The translations under genes and the position numbers were made by a program. Under the pieces are notes generated by a model. The model searched no databases and was not told the DNA's origin. It was given only the letters and a program-made list of their open reading frames with translations. Shown in pieces: positions 1 to 11,101 of a stretch of 64,000 nt of DNA. The DNA comes from Lithodes maja (lineage: Eukaryota; Arthropoda; Malacostraca; Decapoda; Lithodidae), in the NCBI GenBank assembly GCA_037953745.1, contig JBAKBP010003195.1:62001-126000 (forward strand). The letters are read 5' to 3'. Positions within the stretch are counted from its first letter, which is position 1, and each line of letters begins with the position of its first letter.

Positions 1-1602
1 TGAAATCACTTCAAAAGTTTACCATTGTCATTGTAGCCTATTACCTACTTCAAAACATTCAATGGTCAAAGGAATCTGCTGATATAAACGTAAACACCAT
101 ATGTCCACATCGTCTTCTTCTTCCGTCTACTAGCGAGTTTGTCTTGCTCTTGAAGATCAGATCAGATGTGGTTCGGGAAGTAATGCCTTAACAACGGCAC
201 TTCCCTGAGAGGTTCTTGTAATTTTCCTTTGTGATGTGCTCAGTTATATTATACAGTAGTCCCTCGTTATAGACGGCTTTTTTATAGACGGATTTGATTA
301 TAGACTGATTGCTTTATCATAGACGGATTCGACTATCGACTGACTTTAGACTGATTCGAGTATCGACTGATATATCGACGGATTAATTGTTTATTTATAT
401 TACTCTAATATACCAACCAAAAGTGGATTAAATGATGAACAATAAGACATACAATAATAAGAAAATACACCGAAAACGAGAGCAAAAATAATTAGCCTAA
501 AGACTTTAGGTTTTGAGTGAATCCGGATTCACCGACGATCTGAGCGTCACTTTCGACCTCCATTTTTAATGTTATATCGACGGATTAATTGTTTATTTAT
601 ATTACTCTAATATACCAACCAAAAGTGGATGAAATGATGAACAATAAGACATACAATAATAAGAAAATACACCGAAAACGAGAGCAAAAATAATTAGCCT
701 AAAGACTAGATTTTGAGTGAATCCGGATTCACCGACGATCGGAGCGTCACTTTAGTCCTCCATTTTTAATGTTGTCAAACAATAACAATACCAGGCAGAA
801 GCTCTGAGTCCACCCGCCTTTTACTTGCTTATTTGTGCCTGAACCTTGTATCTCTTGCATTTATTATGGCCTCTAATGTATTCAGTGATAGACGGTGTGC
901 CTGTGTAAAGGAAACACTTATAAGTACATAGCCTAGGATAGAGACCACGGATACTATGCGGTATCGACGGTTTTTGCTATCGACGGCAGTCTTAAGAACG
1001 TAACCCCCGTCAATAACGAGGGACTACTGTATTGTATTGAAAGCACCCTTGTCTTGTTGTCTTGAAAGCACCCTTGGGACGCTCCGATCACTGAACTATA
1101 AATAGTAGCGTATCTAAACGTCCAAAGGTGCGTTTTCAAGCTCAAGGCTAATACATCCAAAGGTGCGTTTTCAAGCTCAAGACTGAATGCGCTTGCAGAA
1201 AATGCGGTGCAAGCCAGTAGCGCATCGGAGCGTCCCAAGGATGCGTTCAAGAGCAAAACAAACTCTCTAGCAGACGATGTGGAAGAAGAAGAAGAAGGTG
1301 TTTACGTTTATATCAGTAGCTTCCTTTGACCATTAATCTGAATGTTTTGAAGTAGGTAATAGGCTACAATGACAATGGTAAACTTTTAAAGTGAATTCAT
1401 GAACATATGATATGTGTGTGCTCCATTATGTGTCATTTGAGTGGCCTAATGCCTCAAAAAGGGGACTTTGGGACTTCTTGAAATTCGGACCAACTTCTTG
1501 AAATTCGGACCATCGGGTGAATTCGGATTTGGCCTCAAATTGAAAAATTCGGACTATTGGGAGATTCGAATCATCGGTCGTCGGATTAACGGACTTTTAC
1601 TG
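1..1602. mobile_element. pogo/Tigger-like foldback miniature element T1 (left end off window)
   Basis: The right end reads CGGATTAACGGACTTTTACTG followed by TA at 1603-1604, the reverse complement of the CAGTAAAAGTCC end of T2 at 15836. Most of 1-255 and 1030-1602 matches T2 (15836-16805) in reverse orientation. The element is a foldback: about 1-110 and 1300-1400 are inverted copies of the same sequence. No transposase ORF is visible, so it is non-autonomous. It interrupts the DIRS copy-1 recombinase ORF, whose reading resumes at 1605, and is itself interrupted at 254-1029. Confidence 0.75.
254..1029. mobile_element. Nested pogo/Tigger-like miniature element T3
   Basis: Terminal inverted repeats begin CAGTAGTCCCTCGTTAT at both ends, with TA duplicated at 252-253 and 1030-1031. 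The empty site can be read from the uninterrupted copy T2 near 16365, where the same sequence has a single TA. About 373-560 and 575-760 form a direct duplication with a period of about 202 bp. There is no coding capacity. Confidence 0.85.
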
Positions 1603-1604
1603 TA

Positions 1605-2410
1605 CCTGGATTATTTGTTTGAACATAAGCATCTAGCAGTTAACACTTTAAAAAACCACTTGTCAGCTATAAAGATCCCCCTTTTTGATCTTAACAGGTT
1701 TATCTATACCACCGGCGGAGGAAAAGGGTTTCATGAGAGCATGTTTCAGGCTTCGTCCACCACCCCGCCAGCTCACACCTACCTGGTCACTCGAGAAGAC
1801 TTTAGCATTGCTTTATTCCCCCAAATACACCAAGAACCCACCTTTTGAATTAATTCTTAAGAAAGCCGTGTTTTTGATGGCGCTTGCCTCAGGTAATCGG
1901 GTATCTGAGTTGGCGGCGATGTGTAACACACCTAATTGCCTTAGATTTGGGTGGCGCAATGCTGATGTACAGATTGCTCCGTCTCTTTCTTTTGTTGCCA
2001 AAAATGAACATCAGGATCATGTTTTTACTTCCTTTACTGTACCTGCCCTTAAACGCGGCGATACTCACCACATTCTATGTCCAGTACAAGCCTTGATTAA
2101 GTTAATCAGAGCATCCCAGCCTAAGCAACCGGGAGCTCTATGGGTATCTGAGAATGGTACACGGGTTACAAAGCGAAGGTTGGCGGCCCTCCTCGTAGAA
2201 GTTATCAGGGAAAGCACTCCCGGCTTAGTGGTACGAGCCCATGACATTCGTAAATGGGCGGTGTCCCTACGTTTCTTACATAATTATTCGGTAGATGATA
2301 TTGCCGAAACTAATTTGTGGGCCTCCAATCATACCTTTCTATCTCGCTATCTGTCAGTACACCTGAAAAGACCAAAGCACACCTGTGTGGTCCTCCGGCA
2401 ACGGGTGTAA
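1605..2410 (+). pseudogene. DIRS copy 1 tyrosine recombinase (C-terminal part)
   Basis: This encodes the integrase-type tyrosine recombinase that DIRS elements use in place of a DDE integrase. The catalytic set is visible: Arg in SGNRVSELA, His and Arg in RAHDIRKW, and the nucleophile Tyr in FLSRYLSV. The translation closely parallels copy 2 (14500-15114). The N-terminal part (LDYLFEHKHLAVNTL) is in a different frame from the rest, with a frameshift near 1695, and the upstream part is displaced by insertion T1. The stop is at 2408-2410. It is probably non-functional because of the shift and the insertion. Confidence 0.8.
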
Positions 2411-2452
2411 GATCTTTGTGCTAGTAGATTTAAGCTGTTGTTTTCAAAACAA

Positions 2453-2465
2453 GGGGGGGGGGGGG
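2453..2465 (+). repeat. Poly-G tract downstream of recombinase (DIRS copy 1)
   Basis: Thirteen consecutive G lie 43 bases after the recombinase stop. Equivalent tracts occur after the recombinase in copy 2 (15154-15168) and on the sense strand of copy 4 (36334-36346 read as C on the + strand). Confidence 0.9.
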
Positions 2466-3174
2466 ATGTGTAACTACAAAGACACTTAACACCCCTTCGC
2501 CGAAAACTTGTAATATACAGTACTGTATATGCAAATAGGTAAGACCAAAGGTTGTGATCTCTATTTACATTGTAAATCTTCTTTTTCTCTAGTAATTAAG
2601 AAAGATATATTTTTCTAGTCAAGAAAGATGGGATAACATAGGCTAATGTTTTGATATTATTTAAGAGTAATATGAGTGATATATACTAAAATACTATTAC
2701 CTATGCAATTTTCACAGCATACCTAAGTTATGGTTGCAATATTAAGAACATGTCAAATGTCACATACTTTATTTTGTACAAAGTCAGAGTCACAAGCCTA
2801 GTGACATACATGATATGTTCAGTAACTCACGCTAGTCATGATTTTGTGTAGTCGGTTAAGCAGTCACCCTGTGCGGGCCTTATAATCTGAGTCAATAACG
2901 TCACACTCTTAGTGATGTTATAATCTTAGTCATGTTGAGAATCAGGTATTCGCCAACAAGGTGGGTTATACATAAGCAGTATCTTTAAGCACACATCTGC
3001 TTACTCTTTCATATTTTTATATCTGTAAAAGCATTTACATATTGAAGAATACACGTTATTGTAAGTATACAATAAATATTTGAGTTGTCTTGGTGTTTCT
3101 GTGAAACCTTTGGATTTTGAGTTGGGAATACTTTCGGAGAGCGGGTTTTTAAGGGTCATCAGTACGAATGTCCC
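2466..3174 (+). other. DIRS copy 1 non-coding region between recombinase and junction region
   Basis: AT-rich sequence with no ORF of note. It occupies the same position as 15169-15642 in copy 2, to which it shows only short stretches of similarity. Nothing else is recognisable in it. Confidence 0.5.
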
Positions 3175-3310
3175 CCTCCAGTCTTAGAATTCTGGCAGTT
3201 CGTCAATGACGAAGGGGCCACTATTAAATTATAGGTTTGATCCCCAAGGGGAAGAGAGAAAACCTAATATTTATGAGTGGCCCCGGAGTCATTGACGAGT
3301 TCGGCCCTCC
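3175..3310 (+). other. DIRS copy 1 internal complementary region (ICR)
   Basis: This is a near-palindrome centred on the segment between GTCAATGACGAAGGGGCCAC and AGTGGCCCCGGAGTCATTGAC. It is homologous to 15660-15815 in copy 2. In DIRS elements the ICR is complementary to the joined outer ends of the two terminal repeats. Here the second half is the reverse complement of 27625-27700. Confidence 0.75.
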
Positions 3311-3428
3311 CACCATCCCCTTCCCATTCGTTGATATTTTGAGAAGTCTTGATATATCATTGAAGGACGCCATTGAAGGACGAAATGACGCGCGGGTCCC
3401 GACGCGTCGTCAGGCTGCGCACACCAAG

Positions 3429-3738
3429 AATTTATTAGTGGCCCCTCCATCATTGATGATTATGCCTATTACATAAGGCACCCTCTTCAAACACTCATCC
3501 GCCGTAGTTTGAATCTACCGCGCAGAGCATAAAAAATTGAGGAGCCTTCATCATGAGCGCACGCAACCTCACTCATGGTTCAGTCATTATGAAATTGGGT
3601 TCTCACTACGAAAAAACTTCGTAACAAATAAAAAAGAAAAAGAAAAATAAGAATAACTATTCATAAGCTTTCCATATATTCGTGGATGTACTTGTGTGGA
3701 TCTTTGACCAGACGTTAACTCAGGCGTCATTCTTCCTT
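3429..3738 (+). repeat. Left inverted terminal repeat of DIRS copy 2
   Basis: Reverse complement of 16830-17130. The match runs from the TTAGTGGCCCC outer edge through the CATCCGCCGTAG segment to GGCGTCATTCTTCC at the inner edge. The right repeat extends about 70 bp further outward than the left, as in DIRS-1, where the right repeat carries an extension. Confidence 0.85.
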
Positions 3739-4099
3739 CTCTGCTCTGCGGTCAACCTGACCGGACGTGCCTCCCCACGCTCCGCTGGTTCCGCATTTGC
3801 TGCATCCCTAGTGAGTTTTTTTCTCATTTGTTTACTCCGGGATGTATCGAGTAAGGTTAGGATATGCGTAGTAGGAGTGTCCTGGGCCCGCAGTGCAGTG
3901 TATTTTGGGTCGTGTTTTTGGGACATCTATTTCGGGTGTACCCTCGTGGTCCCGTGGTGGACGCATGTAACTTTTTCACGGATAGCTAGCTTTGTGATGT
4001 AGGTGGCTTTCATTGCGCGTTATTAGGCTTCTTCTTTCTGATGAAGTAGCTTTCTTTTCTCTGACGTTCCCTGCGTATTTTTCTTCACTTAGTGAAGTT

Positions 4100-5915
4100 T
4101 TTTCTGGGTCCCGAGTCAGTTTTTCCCTTCGCCGGGAATTTTGGGCTACAGTGGTGTGTTGACGGTGGTTCCTGTTGTGATATGATTCAGTGCTTTTGTT
4201 TATATTACGACATGATTTCCTTTTATTTCCGTCTGCTTAGGCCTAGCCAGCCTCTCGTAGCTTTGCCACATGTACAAGTGTTATTGATTTATGCTATAAA
4301 TATGTACTACTGTGTCATGTGTGTCCTGGATTAGTTGTGTATTGGCTAATTCCACGGACTATTTGTGTATCCTGGATTAGTTGTGTATTGGCTAATTCCA
4401 CGGATTATTTATGTGTCCTGGGTTAGTTGTGCTTTGGCTAATTCCACGGTCCTTTTGGTGCGTTCAGATTGAATCTGGGCGGGGTGGGTTGCCTTTTCCG
4501 GCGGGTTTTCTCGGTTACACCTTGCAAACCCGGCTGGTTGCCGAGTTTTAATCACGCGTGGTTAAATTAGGCTTGTTTCCCCCGGCGAGTGGTGGCTTGC
4601 GGCTCTCCAGGACTGCGTCTGTAGTGGAGCCTGTGTTCAGGCTTACTGTGTTTCCCGGCGGGATGGCTTTACCCATTTAACTAAGTGTTCATACGGACAC
4701 TTGTTGAGTAGTTTTTTGCCGGTTTTGCAAAGCCAGTAAAACTAGGCGGTTTGTTGATTGGTCTTTCCTCCCCGGCGATCTTTTGGCAAAGAAGTGGGGA
4801 CAGGAACAATTCGGGTTAACGTTATAGATTTAAATTCACACCCGGCAGTTGCACCTTGGGAGGGTGGGATTAACGGATTTGCAATTCAGTATAGTTGACC
4901 AGACAATTGAGGGATACGTTAAGGTATCGCCGCCTTCAACATCCGGCGATCTAGGAGGATTCGGGAGAAGTCAGATCTAGCATTTAAGACAGGCTTCCCA
5001 GTTTTTTATCTGCGAGTTAATTCAGGGGCCGGCGTCTTTTTATGGGTTTCCCAGTAAAAAAATTAACAAACCCCACTGGGAAGACTGCGTCATTTATAAA
5101 GCCATGCTGGTCTTTATATCATGTCAGAGGATATACGTAAATCTTTTGGACAGGTTAAGATATTCTGAAATCTTTACTTATGAACCTCCCGTAGCGAGCT
5201 GTGATAGTTGTTTATTACGTCTCGTTACCCGGCAAGTTACCCTTACCCGGGTGTTTTCTACGATTTTGATGTGGCGGCTGTTCCAGTTTTGGTGGGATGG
5301 AGTGCTTTTCGATGGTGTTTCGACGTCATTAAGTGTTTTTTCCGTTTTCACCAGGCCTAGCCGGCCACTCGTAGTTTTTTCACATATGCAAGTGTTTTCA
5401 TTGTTTATTATAATAAAAATGTATTCATGAGCCATGTGTGTCCTGGATTAGTTGTGATTGGCTGATCCAGGAGCTAAGGACTGTGGGTCTGATTATGTTT
5501 ATCAGACTGCGTTCTGTTTGGTGTGGGTTACCTTTCCGGCGGTTTTTCTCGTTGCTCCGAGAAAGCCGTTTTTGTTTACCAAGTTTTAGTCAGGATGGCT
5601 AAAATAGGTAAGTTACCCCGGCGAGTTTGGTAGCTTGAGGGCTCATTAGAAACTGCGTTTTCTGTGGTCGAGCCTGTGATCAGGCTTCCTGTGTTATTCC
5701 CGACGAGGTGGGCTCCACACATTTATCTAGGTGATCATGCCGACACCTGTTGGATATGGTTTTCTCGGTTTTTCAAGGCCATTGAAACCATGCTGTCTGT
5801 TTGTTTGGTCTTTCCCTCCCGGCGACCTTTTTTACAAACAGGTCTGGGGCAGGTACAATTGGTTTTGACATTGCATATAAAACCCGGCGGTTGTACCTTC
5901 GGGTGGTTATATTAA
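4100..5915 (+). repeat. DIRS copy 2 leader with tandem duplications (first part)
   Basis: A block of about 1.1 kb starting near the AGGCCTAGCCAGCC word at 4240 recurs from 5353 (AGGCCTAGCCGGCC). Within the first block a unit of about 52 bp containing TCCTGGATTAGTTGTG is repeated three times at about 4318-4452. No protein signature is seen in the short ORFs here. 3739-4100 holds nothing recognisable beyond leader sequence. Confidence 0.65.
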
Positions 5916-6108
5916 CCCCTCCAACCCGGATGACCTCATATACGCCCATAACATACTCGGCCCGCGCAACCCGGATGGCCTCATGTACGCCCCTTGCTTT
6001 CGTGCTTGATTTTCGAAAGCCGCGCGCACATTTTGTGATGATGGGGCGGTAGGTGGCGCCACCCGGCGTCAACGACGCCACAACAACAGTATCTACCCCG
6101 ACGCCATC

Positions 6109-8991
6109 ATGGACAGTACACCAAATAGTGATTCCGCCGTGTCCGACATCGTGCTTCCTACGACGCCCTTGATAGTGCGTCGTGCCTTACCCCGACGCCA
6201 TCGCCTAAATGTGTTATCTCCCGGAGGTATTGAGACGACTTTGAGACTTTATGAGAAAGCTGATGCCAAGCATAAGATTGATGAAGAAGTGAGTGACCAC
6301 TCGAGTAATTATAAGTCGAGTGATTATGGCCATGAGAGTGATAAAGAACAATTCCTGGGATTTGCGAAAGAATTTGAGAGTGATGAGAGTGATGAAGGTG
6401 ATGTACCAGTTGTTGAGGAAGCTGGTTTACCTAAAGAAAGTGAACTTGCGAGAGTGAGTGAGTGGGAGAGTTCAAGGTCACTCACCAAATTTCGCATAAG
6501 TGACACGACTCCAAGCCCTTCCCCAGGTAAATCGCCTTTCAAGCTCCATTTCTACAAGTTAAAAATACTTGAAAAGGCGGCCGCGGCAGCTAGGGAACAA
6601 GCTAAAATAGTTGGTGAGGATGAGGCTGTGAGTGAGGGTCAGCGTGGTGACCCTTCTCGACCGCCATTGTCTCCCTTATCTACCCACGCCACCCAAGATG
6701 ACCCGGATGCCCCGCATTCTTCCCCACCACCCCCACCATTGCCAAGGGTTGAGGACCCCCCACTTTCGGCCTATTTGCCTCCTAGGTCCCCCGACAGGAG
6801 ACATACTGCTGCCGAAAAGGGGAAAGGTAGAAAATATACTAAGAAAATGAAGAAAAGTAAGAGAGTTTTGTTTGAGGCTCCCGCGGCGGCGTCCACCCCT
6901 GCCGGCCCCAGCCATACGTCCCCGCAACTTTCCCCACGGTCCTCCCCACCTCTCCCGCCTTCAACATGTCTTCCTGCAGAAGTATTTGAGCTCGCATCAC
7001 CAATACCTGGGCCTAGTGAAAGTGAATCATTGCTTTCTGTGACTCGTCGCAGGCCAAGGAGCCCGGGACCTCTGGAGGACACAGCCTCACCTGTCACTCC
7101 TTCCCCACCTCGCCCACCCGCACGCCGCCCACGCATCACTGGTTCCCCGCCAGATTATGTGGGGGCCACTGATGATGAAGGGCACCGCTCTGAAGACTCT
7201 GGCCATGATTACATAGGTCCACCGTCAGGGCAAGATGACCACTCTGACAATGACGATGACTATATGGACATCGACGACCCTCAACCCACCCGCTTGGCCC
7301 GGCTTCGTGCTGACCGTCTTTCTGCCCGCCGCCCTGGCCGCCGCCCTAGGGCGCGCGCCTCCCGAGTTGGCCGTGGGCGTACTGGGCTACCAGTTGGAGC
7401 TCCTCGTCAGCGTAGACAAGACCCATTCTACGTTTTTCAGTGGCAAGACGTAGTTGATGGGGATGGATACAACCCTGATGTGCCAGCTTTTGATGAGGCA
7501 CTGGAGGGTTCAGGCATTACCCCCAATTTTCCTGCAGGCCCCAATGCTCCACCACACGAACTATTTGAGGCATTCTTTGATGAGGAGGTGGTAGGCTATG
7601 TTGTCAAAGAGACAAACAAGCAGCACCAATTCCAGGTACACTTTTTGGGCAAGGTGACCAAGGGCCATATGAGGAAGTGGACCCCAGTGACTCATCAAGA
7701 ATTCATGGTGTTCCTGGCACTCACCATGCTAATGCCTCATGTCAGGAAGCATAGGTTGCCTGACTATTGGATCACCAATGATCTGATTTCAACCCCTGCC
7801 TTCGGGAAATATATGGCTCGCGACCGGTACCTTGATATCCTCGCAGCGCTCCATCTTGTCACCAACACCGACGTCCACCGCCCAGACAAGCTGTGGAAGA
7901 TTAGGACGTTGTATGAGATGATGCGAGACCGCTTCACCTCCTACTTCAAGCCCTTCCGCAAGGTCGTCATTGACGAGTCTCTTGTGCTGTTCCGGGGAAA
8001 ACTCAGCTTCCGGCAGTACATCCCCTCCAAAAGACATCGCTTTGGCATAAAATTCTTTGTGCTGTGCGACTGCACAACTGGCTATGTCCTGGACTTCCTG
8101 GTGTACAGCGGGAAGGAAGGGGACGTGCTTGTGGACCCCCTCATTGGATTTGGCGGAGCAGTGGTGCAAGCCATGATGGACCGCTACTTCCATAAGAATC
8201 ACGTCCTCTACACGGACAACTATTACACGTCCCCCACTCTCTCACAGTACCTGCATGAGCGCAAGACGGGGACTGTAGGCACAGTACGAGGGAAAAGGAA
8301 GGGCATGCCAACTTTCCCTGCAAAGACCAAAAAAGGTGATGTCTTCAGGAAGAAGTCGGGGCCCATTCTGGCTATCCACTGGCACGACCAGCGGAAGGTC
8401 AACCTCCTGACCACCATCCACAAGGGGGAAATGGTGGAGACTGGCAAGGTGGATCGCCGCACCCAGGCCAGGGTGACCAAGCCCGATACTGTCCTGGACT
8501 ACAATGTCAACATGAGGCTGGTGGACAAGTCCGACATGCAGATAGGCTTCATTGACTGCCTGCGTACCTCGTGCAGATGGTACAAAAAGTTCTTTCTGCA
8601 TATGGTGGACATGTCAATTCTGAATGCCTATAATATATACAGGCTTCGGAATGAGAACCCACCCCTGAAGTTCAATAGCCTGCGGAGGTTCCAAAAGCAG
8701 GTGTTGACGGGGCTCCTGGAGAAGTATGCTACGCCACAGAGGGCAGTGGCACATCCTGGGCCCGCCGTTATCGACCGCTTGCAGTCTGCTCCATACCTGC
8801 TTAGGCACCAGCTTGGTTTCTTTCCTCAGAATGCAGCAGGAAGAACAAATCAGAAGCGGTGCCATGTCTGCTACCACAGCAGGGTGAGGCCGCACCCAGG
8901 TAAAAAGTCAACCACGGAGTGTGTGGAGTGCAAGGTGGCACTCTGTGCTGTAGGGTGCTTCGCTGCTTACCACACCAAGCAGGAGTTCTAA
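6109..8991 (+). CDS. piggyBac transposase, 960 aa, intact
   Basis: DDE/D transposase catalysing cut-and-paste transposition at TTAA. Residues 1-440 are low-complexity: acidic and Ser-rich near 60-130, Pro-rich with SPPPPPLP near 200-215, then Arg/Gly/Pro-rich near 390-440. The catalytic core starts near YVFQWQDVVDG (about 443). The three catalytic aspartates expected for piggyBac are visible as VIDES (D622), LYTDNYY (D703) and RLVDKSD (D806). A C-terminal cross-brace cysteine domain runs from RCHVC to CFAAYH (about 917-955). At 960 residues it is much longer than the roughly 600 usual for the family, because of the N-terminal extension. The start ATG has a purine-rich context and is conserved in PB2 and PB3. 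AATAAA follows the stop at about 9012. Confidence 0.95.
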   Translation: MDSTPNSDSAVSDIVLPTTPLIVRRALPRRHRLNVLSPGGIETTLRLYEKADAKHKIDEEVSDHSSNYKSSDYGHESDKEQFLGFAKEFESDESDEGDVPVVEEAGLPKESELARVSEWESSRSLTKFRISDTTPSPSPGKSPFKLHFYKLKILEKAAAAAREQAKIVGEDEAVSEGQRGDPSRPPLSPLSTHATQDDPDAPHSSPPPPPLPRVEDPPLSAYLPPRSPDRRHTAAEKGKGRKYTKKMKKSKRVLFEAPAAASTPAGPSHTSPQLSPRSSPPLPPSTCLPAEVFELASPIPGPSESESLLSVTRRRPRSPGPLEDTASPVTPSPPRPPARRPRITGSPPDYVGATDDEGHRSEDSGHDYIGPPSGQDDHSDNDDDYMDIDDPQPTRLARLRADRLSARRPGRRPRARASRVGRGRTGLPVGAPRQRRQDPFYVFQWQDVVDGDGYNPDVPAFDEALEGSGITPNFPAGPNAPPHELFEAFFDEEVVGYVVKETNKQHQFQVHFLGKVTKGHMRKWTPVTHQEFMVFLALTMLMPHVRKHRLPDYWITNDLISTPAFGKYMARDRYLDILAALHLVTNTDVHRPDKLWKIRTLYEMMRDRFTSYFKPFRKVVIDESLVLFRGKLSFRQYIPSKRHRFGIKFFVLCDCTTGYVLDFLVYSGKEGDVLVDPLIGFGGAVVQAMMDRYFHKNHVLYTDNYYTSPTLSQYLHERKTGTVGTVRGKRKGMPTFPAKTKKGDVFRKKSGPILAIHWHDQRKVNLLTTIHKGEMVETGKVDRRTQARVTKPDTVLDYNVNMRLVDKSDMQIGFIDCLRTSCRWYKKFFLHMVDMSILNAYNIYRLRNENPPLKFNSLRRFQKQVLTGLLEKYATPQRAVAHPGPAVIDRLQSAPYLLRHQLGFFPQNAAGRTNQKRCHVCYHSRVRPHPGKKSTTECVECKVALCAVGCFAAYHTKQEF

Positions 8992-9260
8992 TAATCATAC
9001 TGAAATTGCCAAATAAAATGACAATATGTACACTATAATTATATATAGGCAAAAAGTGGAAGAAAACCAATGTATTATAATAAAAAAGTCAAGTATTATG
9101 AGAAAATTGATACAAATCCATTCCACCATAATAATATGTGAAAGTGACACATATGTATATACCAAGTGACATTCATATGATTAGAACCTATAGAAATATA
9201 TAAATCAGTGAAAAAAGACACAATAAATTGTATATAAAACGTTTACAAATCATATAACTA

Positions 9261-9790
9261 AGTGAAAGTGACACAAGACCTAAGATTTGATGGCCAAAGT
9301 ATAATAAACACCTGTGATAATGAATAATCAGTGCCTAATACAACAATAACCTACCTCAATTACTAATAAAATGTACGGTATCGAGTGAAAATGAGCATTA
9401 TCAGTGACAGTGACACTCTCTAAAGCATATTTGTCAAAGTGAAAGTGACACAAGACCTAAGATTTGATGGCCAAAGTATAATAAACACCTGTGATAACGA
9501 ATAATCAGTGCCTAATACAACAATAACCTACCTCAATTACTAATAAAATGTACGGTATCGAGTGAAAATGAGCATTATCAGTGACAGTGACACTCTCTAA
9601 AGCATATTTGTCAAAGTGAAAGTGACACAAGACCTAAGATTTGATGGCCAAAGTATAATAAACACCTGTGATAACGAATAATCAGTGCCTAATACAACAA
9701 TAACATACCTCAATTACTAATAAAATGTACGGTATCGAGTGAAAATTACCAATATCAGTGAAATTGATTCCCTAATAAACATATTTTATA
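9261..9790 (+). repeat. 177-bp tandem repeat in PB1 3' region (three units)
   Basis: AGTGAAAGTGACACAAGACC recurs at 9261, 9438 and 9615, a period of 177; the third unit is partly diverged. PB2 has only two units (50390 and 50561), so copy number differs between otherwise near-identical elements. Confidence 0.9.
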
Positions 9791-10184
9791 TAATTGGCCT
9801 CAAAATAACTAGAAAATATCAAATAAACATCACATTCTCAATATCAAACACTAAAATCGTCTAAGGGAGATAAATACTTTGGCGCGGCGAGCGGCTAGGT
9901 GCGTCGTAGCCAGGGCGGGCCGACGCTTTCGGACGCGTGAGGAAATTCCCGCATAAAAAAACACTCGTCTTCCCGCGCTCACCATTATGCAACCAGAGGG
10001 GCTAGAGACCTCTACTAAACGCCATTCGACAGAGGAAGGTTTGTGGAACATTATTTTTTTTTATTCACAACATTACATGCAATATTCATTCATTTACAGA
10101 GTAGTTAACATAGGTAAAAAATCCTCAAAACCCCCGGTACAGCAGTACAGTCATAAGCTATAGCCCCCGGGGCTGGAGGGTTAA

Positions 10185-10925
10185 AGGATTTGCAAATTCG
10201 CGATAATTTGCCAAACGATTGATTGATACAATAGGGTATCACGGCCTTCAAGACGGCGATCTATGAGGGCTTCTGGGAGAAGCCGGATTAGAGATTAAGA
10301 TAGGCTTAGACTTTTTATGGGATAAAAAGATGCCTGAATCTTACTAGTGTTTCAAGTGTAAAGGGATACTTGAAAGACTTCATCTTTAATAAAGATATGC
10401 TTCATCTTTATGAGGTTTCAGAAGATATGCTTAAATCTTTTGGACAGGTAAAGATATGCTGACATCTTTAATAAGCCATTGAAACAATGCTGTTTGTTTG
10501 TTTGGTCTTTCCCTCCCGGCGACCTTTTTACAAAGAGGTCTGGGGCAGGTACAATTGGTTTGACATGGTATATAAAACCCGGCGGTTGTACCTTCGGGTG
10601 GTTATATTAACGGATGTGCAATTCGCGATAATTTGCCAAACAATTGATTGATACAATAGGGTATCACGGCTTTCAAGACGGCGATCTATGAGGGCTTCTG
10701 GGAGAAGCCGGATTAGAGATTAAGATAGGCTTAGACTTTTTATGGGATAAAAAGATGCCTGAATCTTACTAGTGTTTCAAGTGTAAAGGGATACTTGAAA
10801 GACTTCATCTTTAATAAAGATATACTTCATCTTTATGAGGATTCAGAAGATCTGCTTAAATCTTTTGGACAGGTAAAGATATGCTGAAATCTTTAATATG
10901 AACCTAAAGGAAAACGAAAAGTAGT
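10185..10925 (+). repeat. DIRS copy 2 leader with tandem duplications (second part)
   Basis: The segment from GATTTGCAAATTCGCG (10188) through the AAGATATGCT words is repeated from about 10610, a period of about 425. It is also related to 4860-5170 in the first leader part. No coding signature is seen. Confidence 0.7.
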
Positions 10926-11101
10926 GGTGCAGTGCTACGGTTCGTTGACCGGCGGTGTTGTGGCACATGTTTTGTACCATTTTGGGGTAACCTTATGAGC
11001 ATTAATCCCTGGAAATTTCTCTTTCCAGGGTGGAGTACCGGTGTTGCGCCAGGTGACCAGGTAGTTCCCGGGGGCGGGGTAGTTTTCCCCCAGTCTGTGT
11101 C

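Larger units (their letters stand above)
5916..10180 (+). mobile_element. piggyBac transposon PB1, complete
   Basis: TTAA target duplications flank the element at 5912-5915 and 10181-10184. The ends are inverted: CCCCTCCAACCCGG on the left and CCCTCCAGCCCCGG reading in from the right. Removing the element restores DIRS leader sequence with a single TTAA. It carries an intact transposase gene, and PB2 (47038-51126) is a near-identical second copy, suggesting recent activity. Confidence 0.95.
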
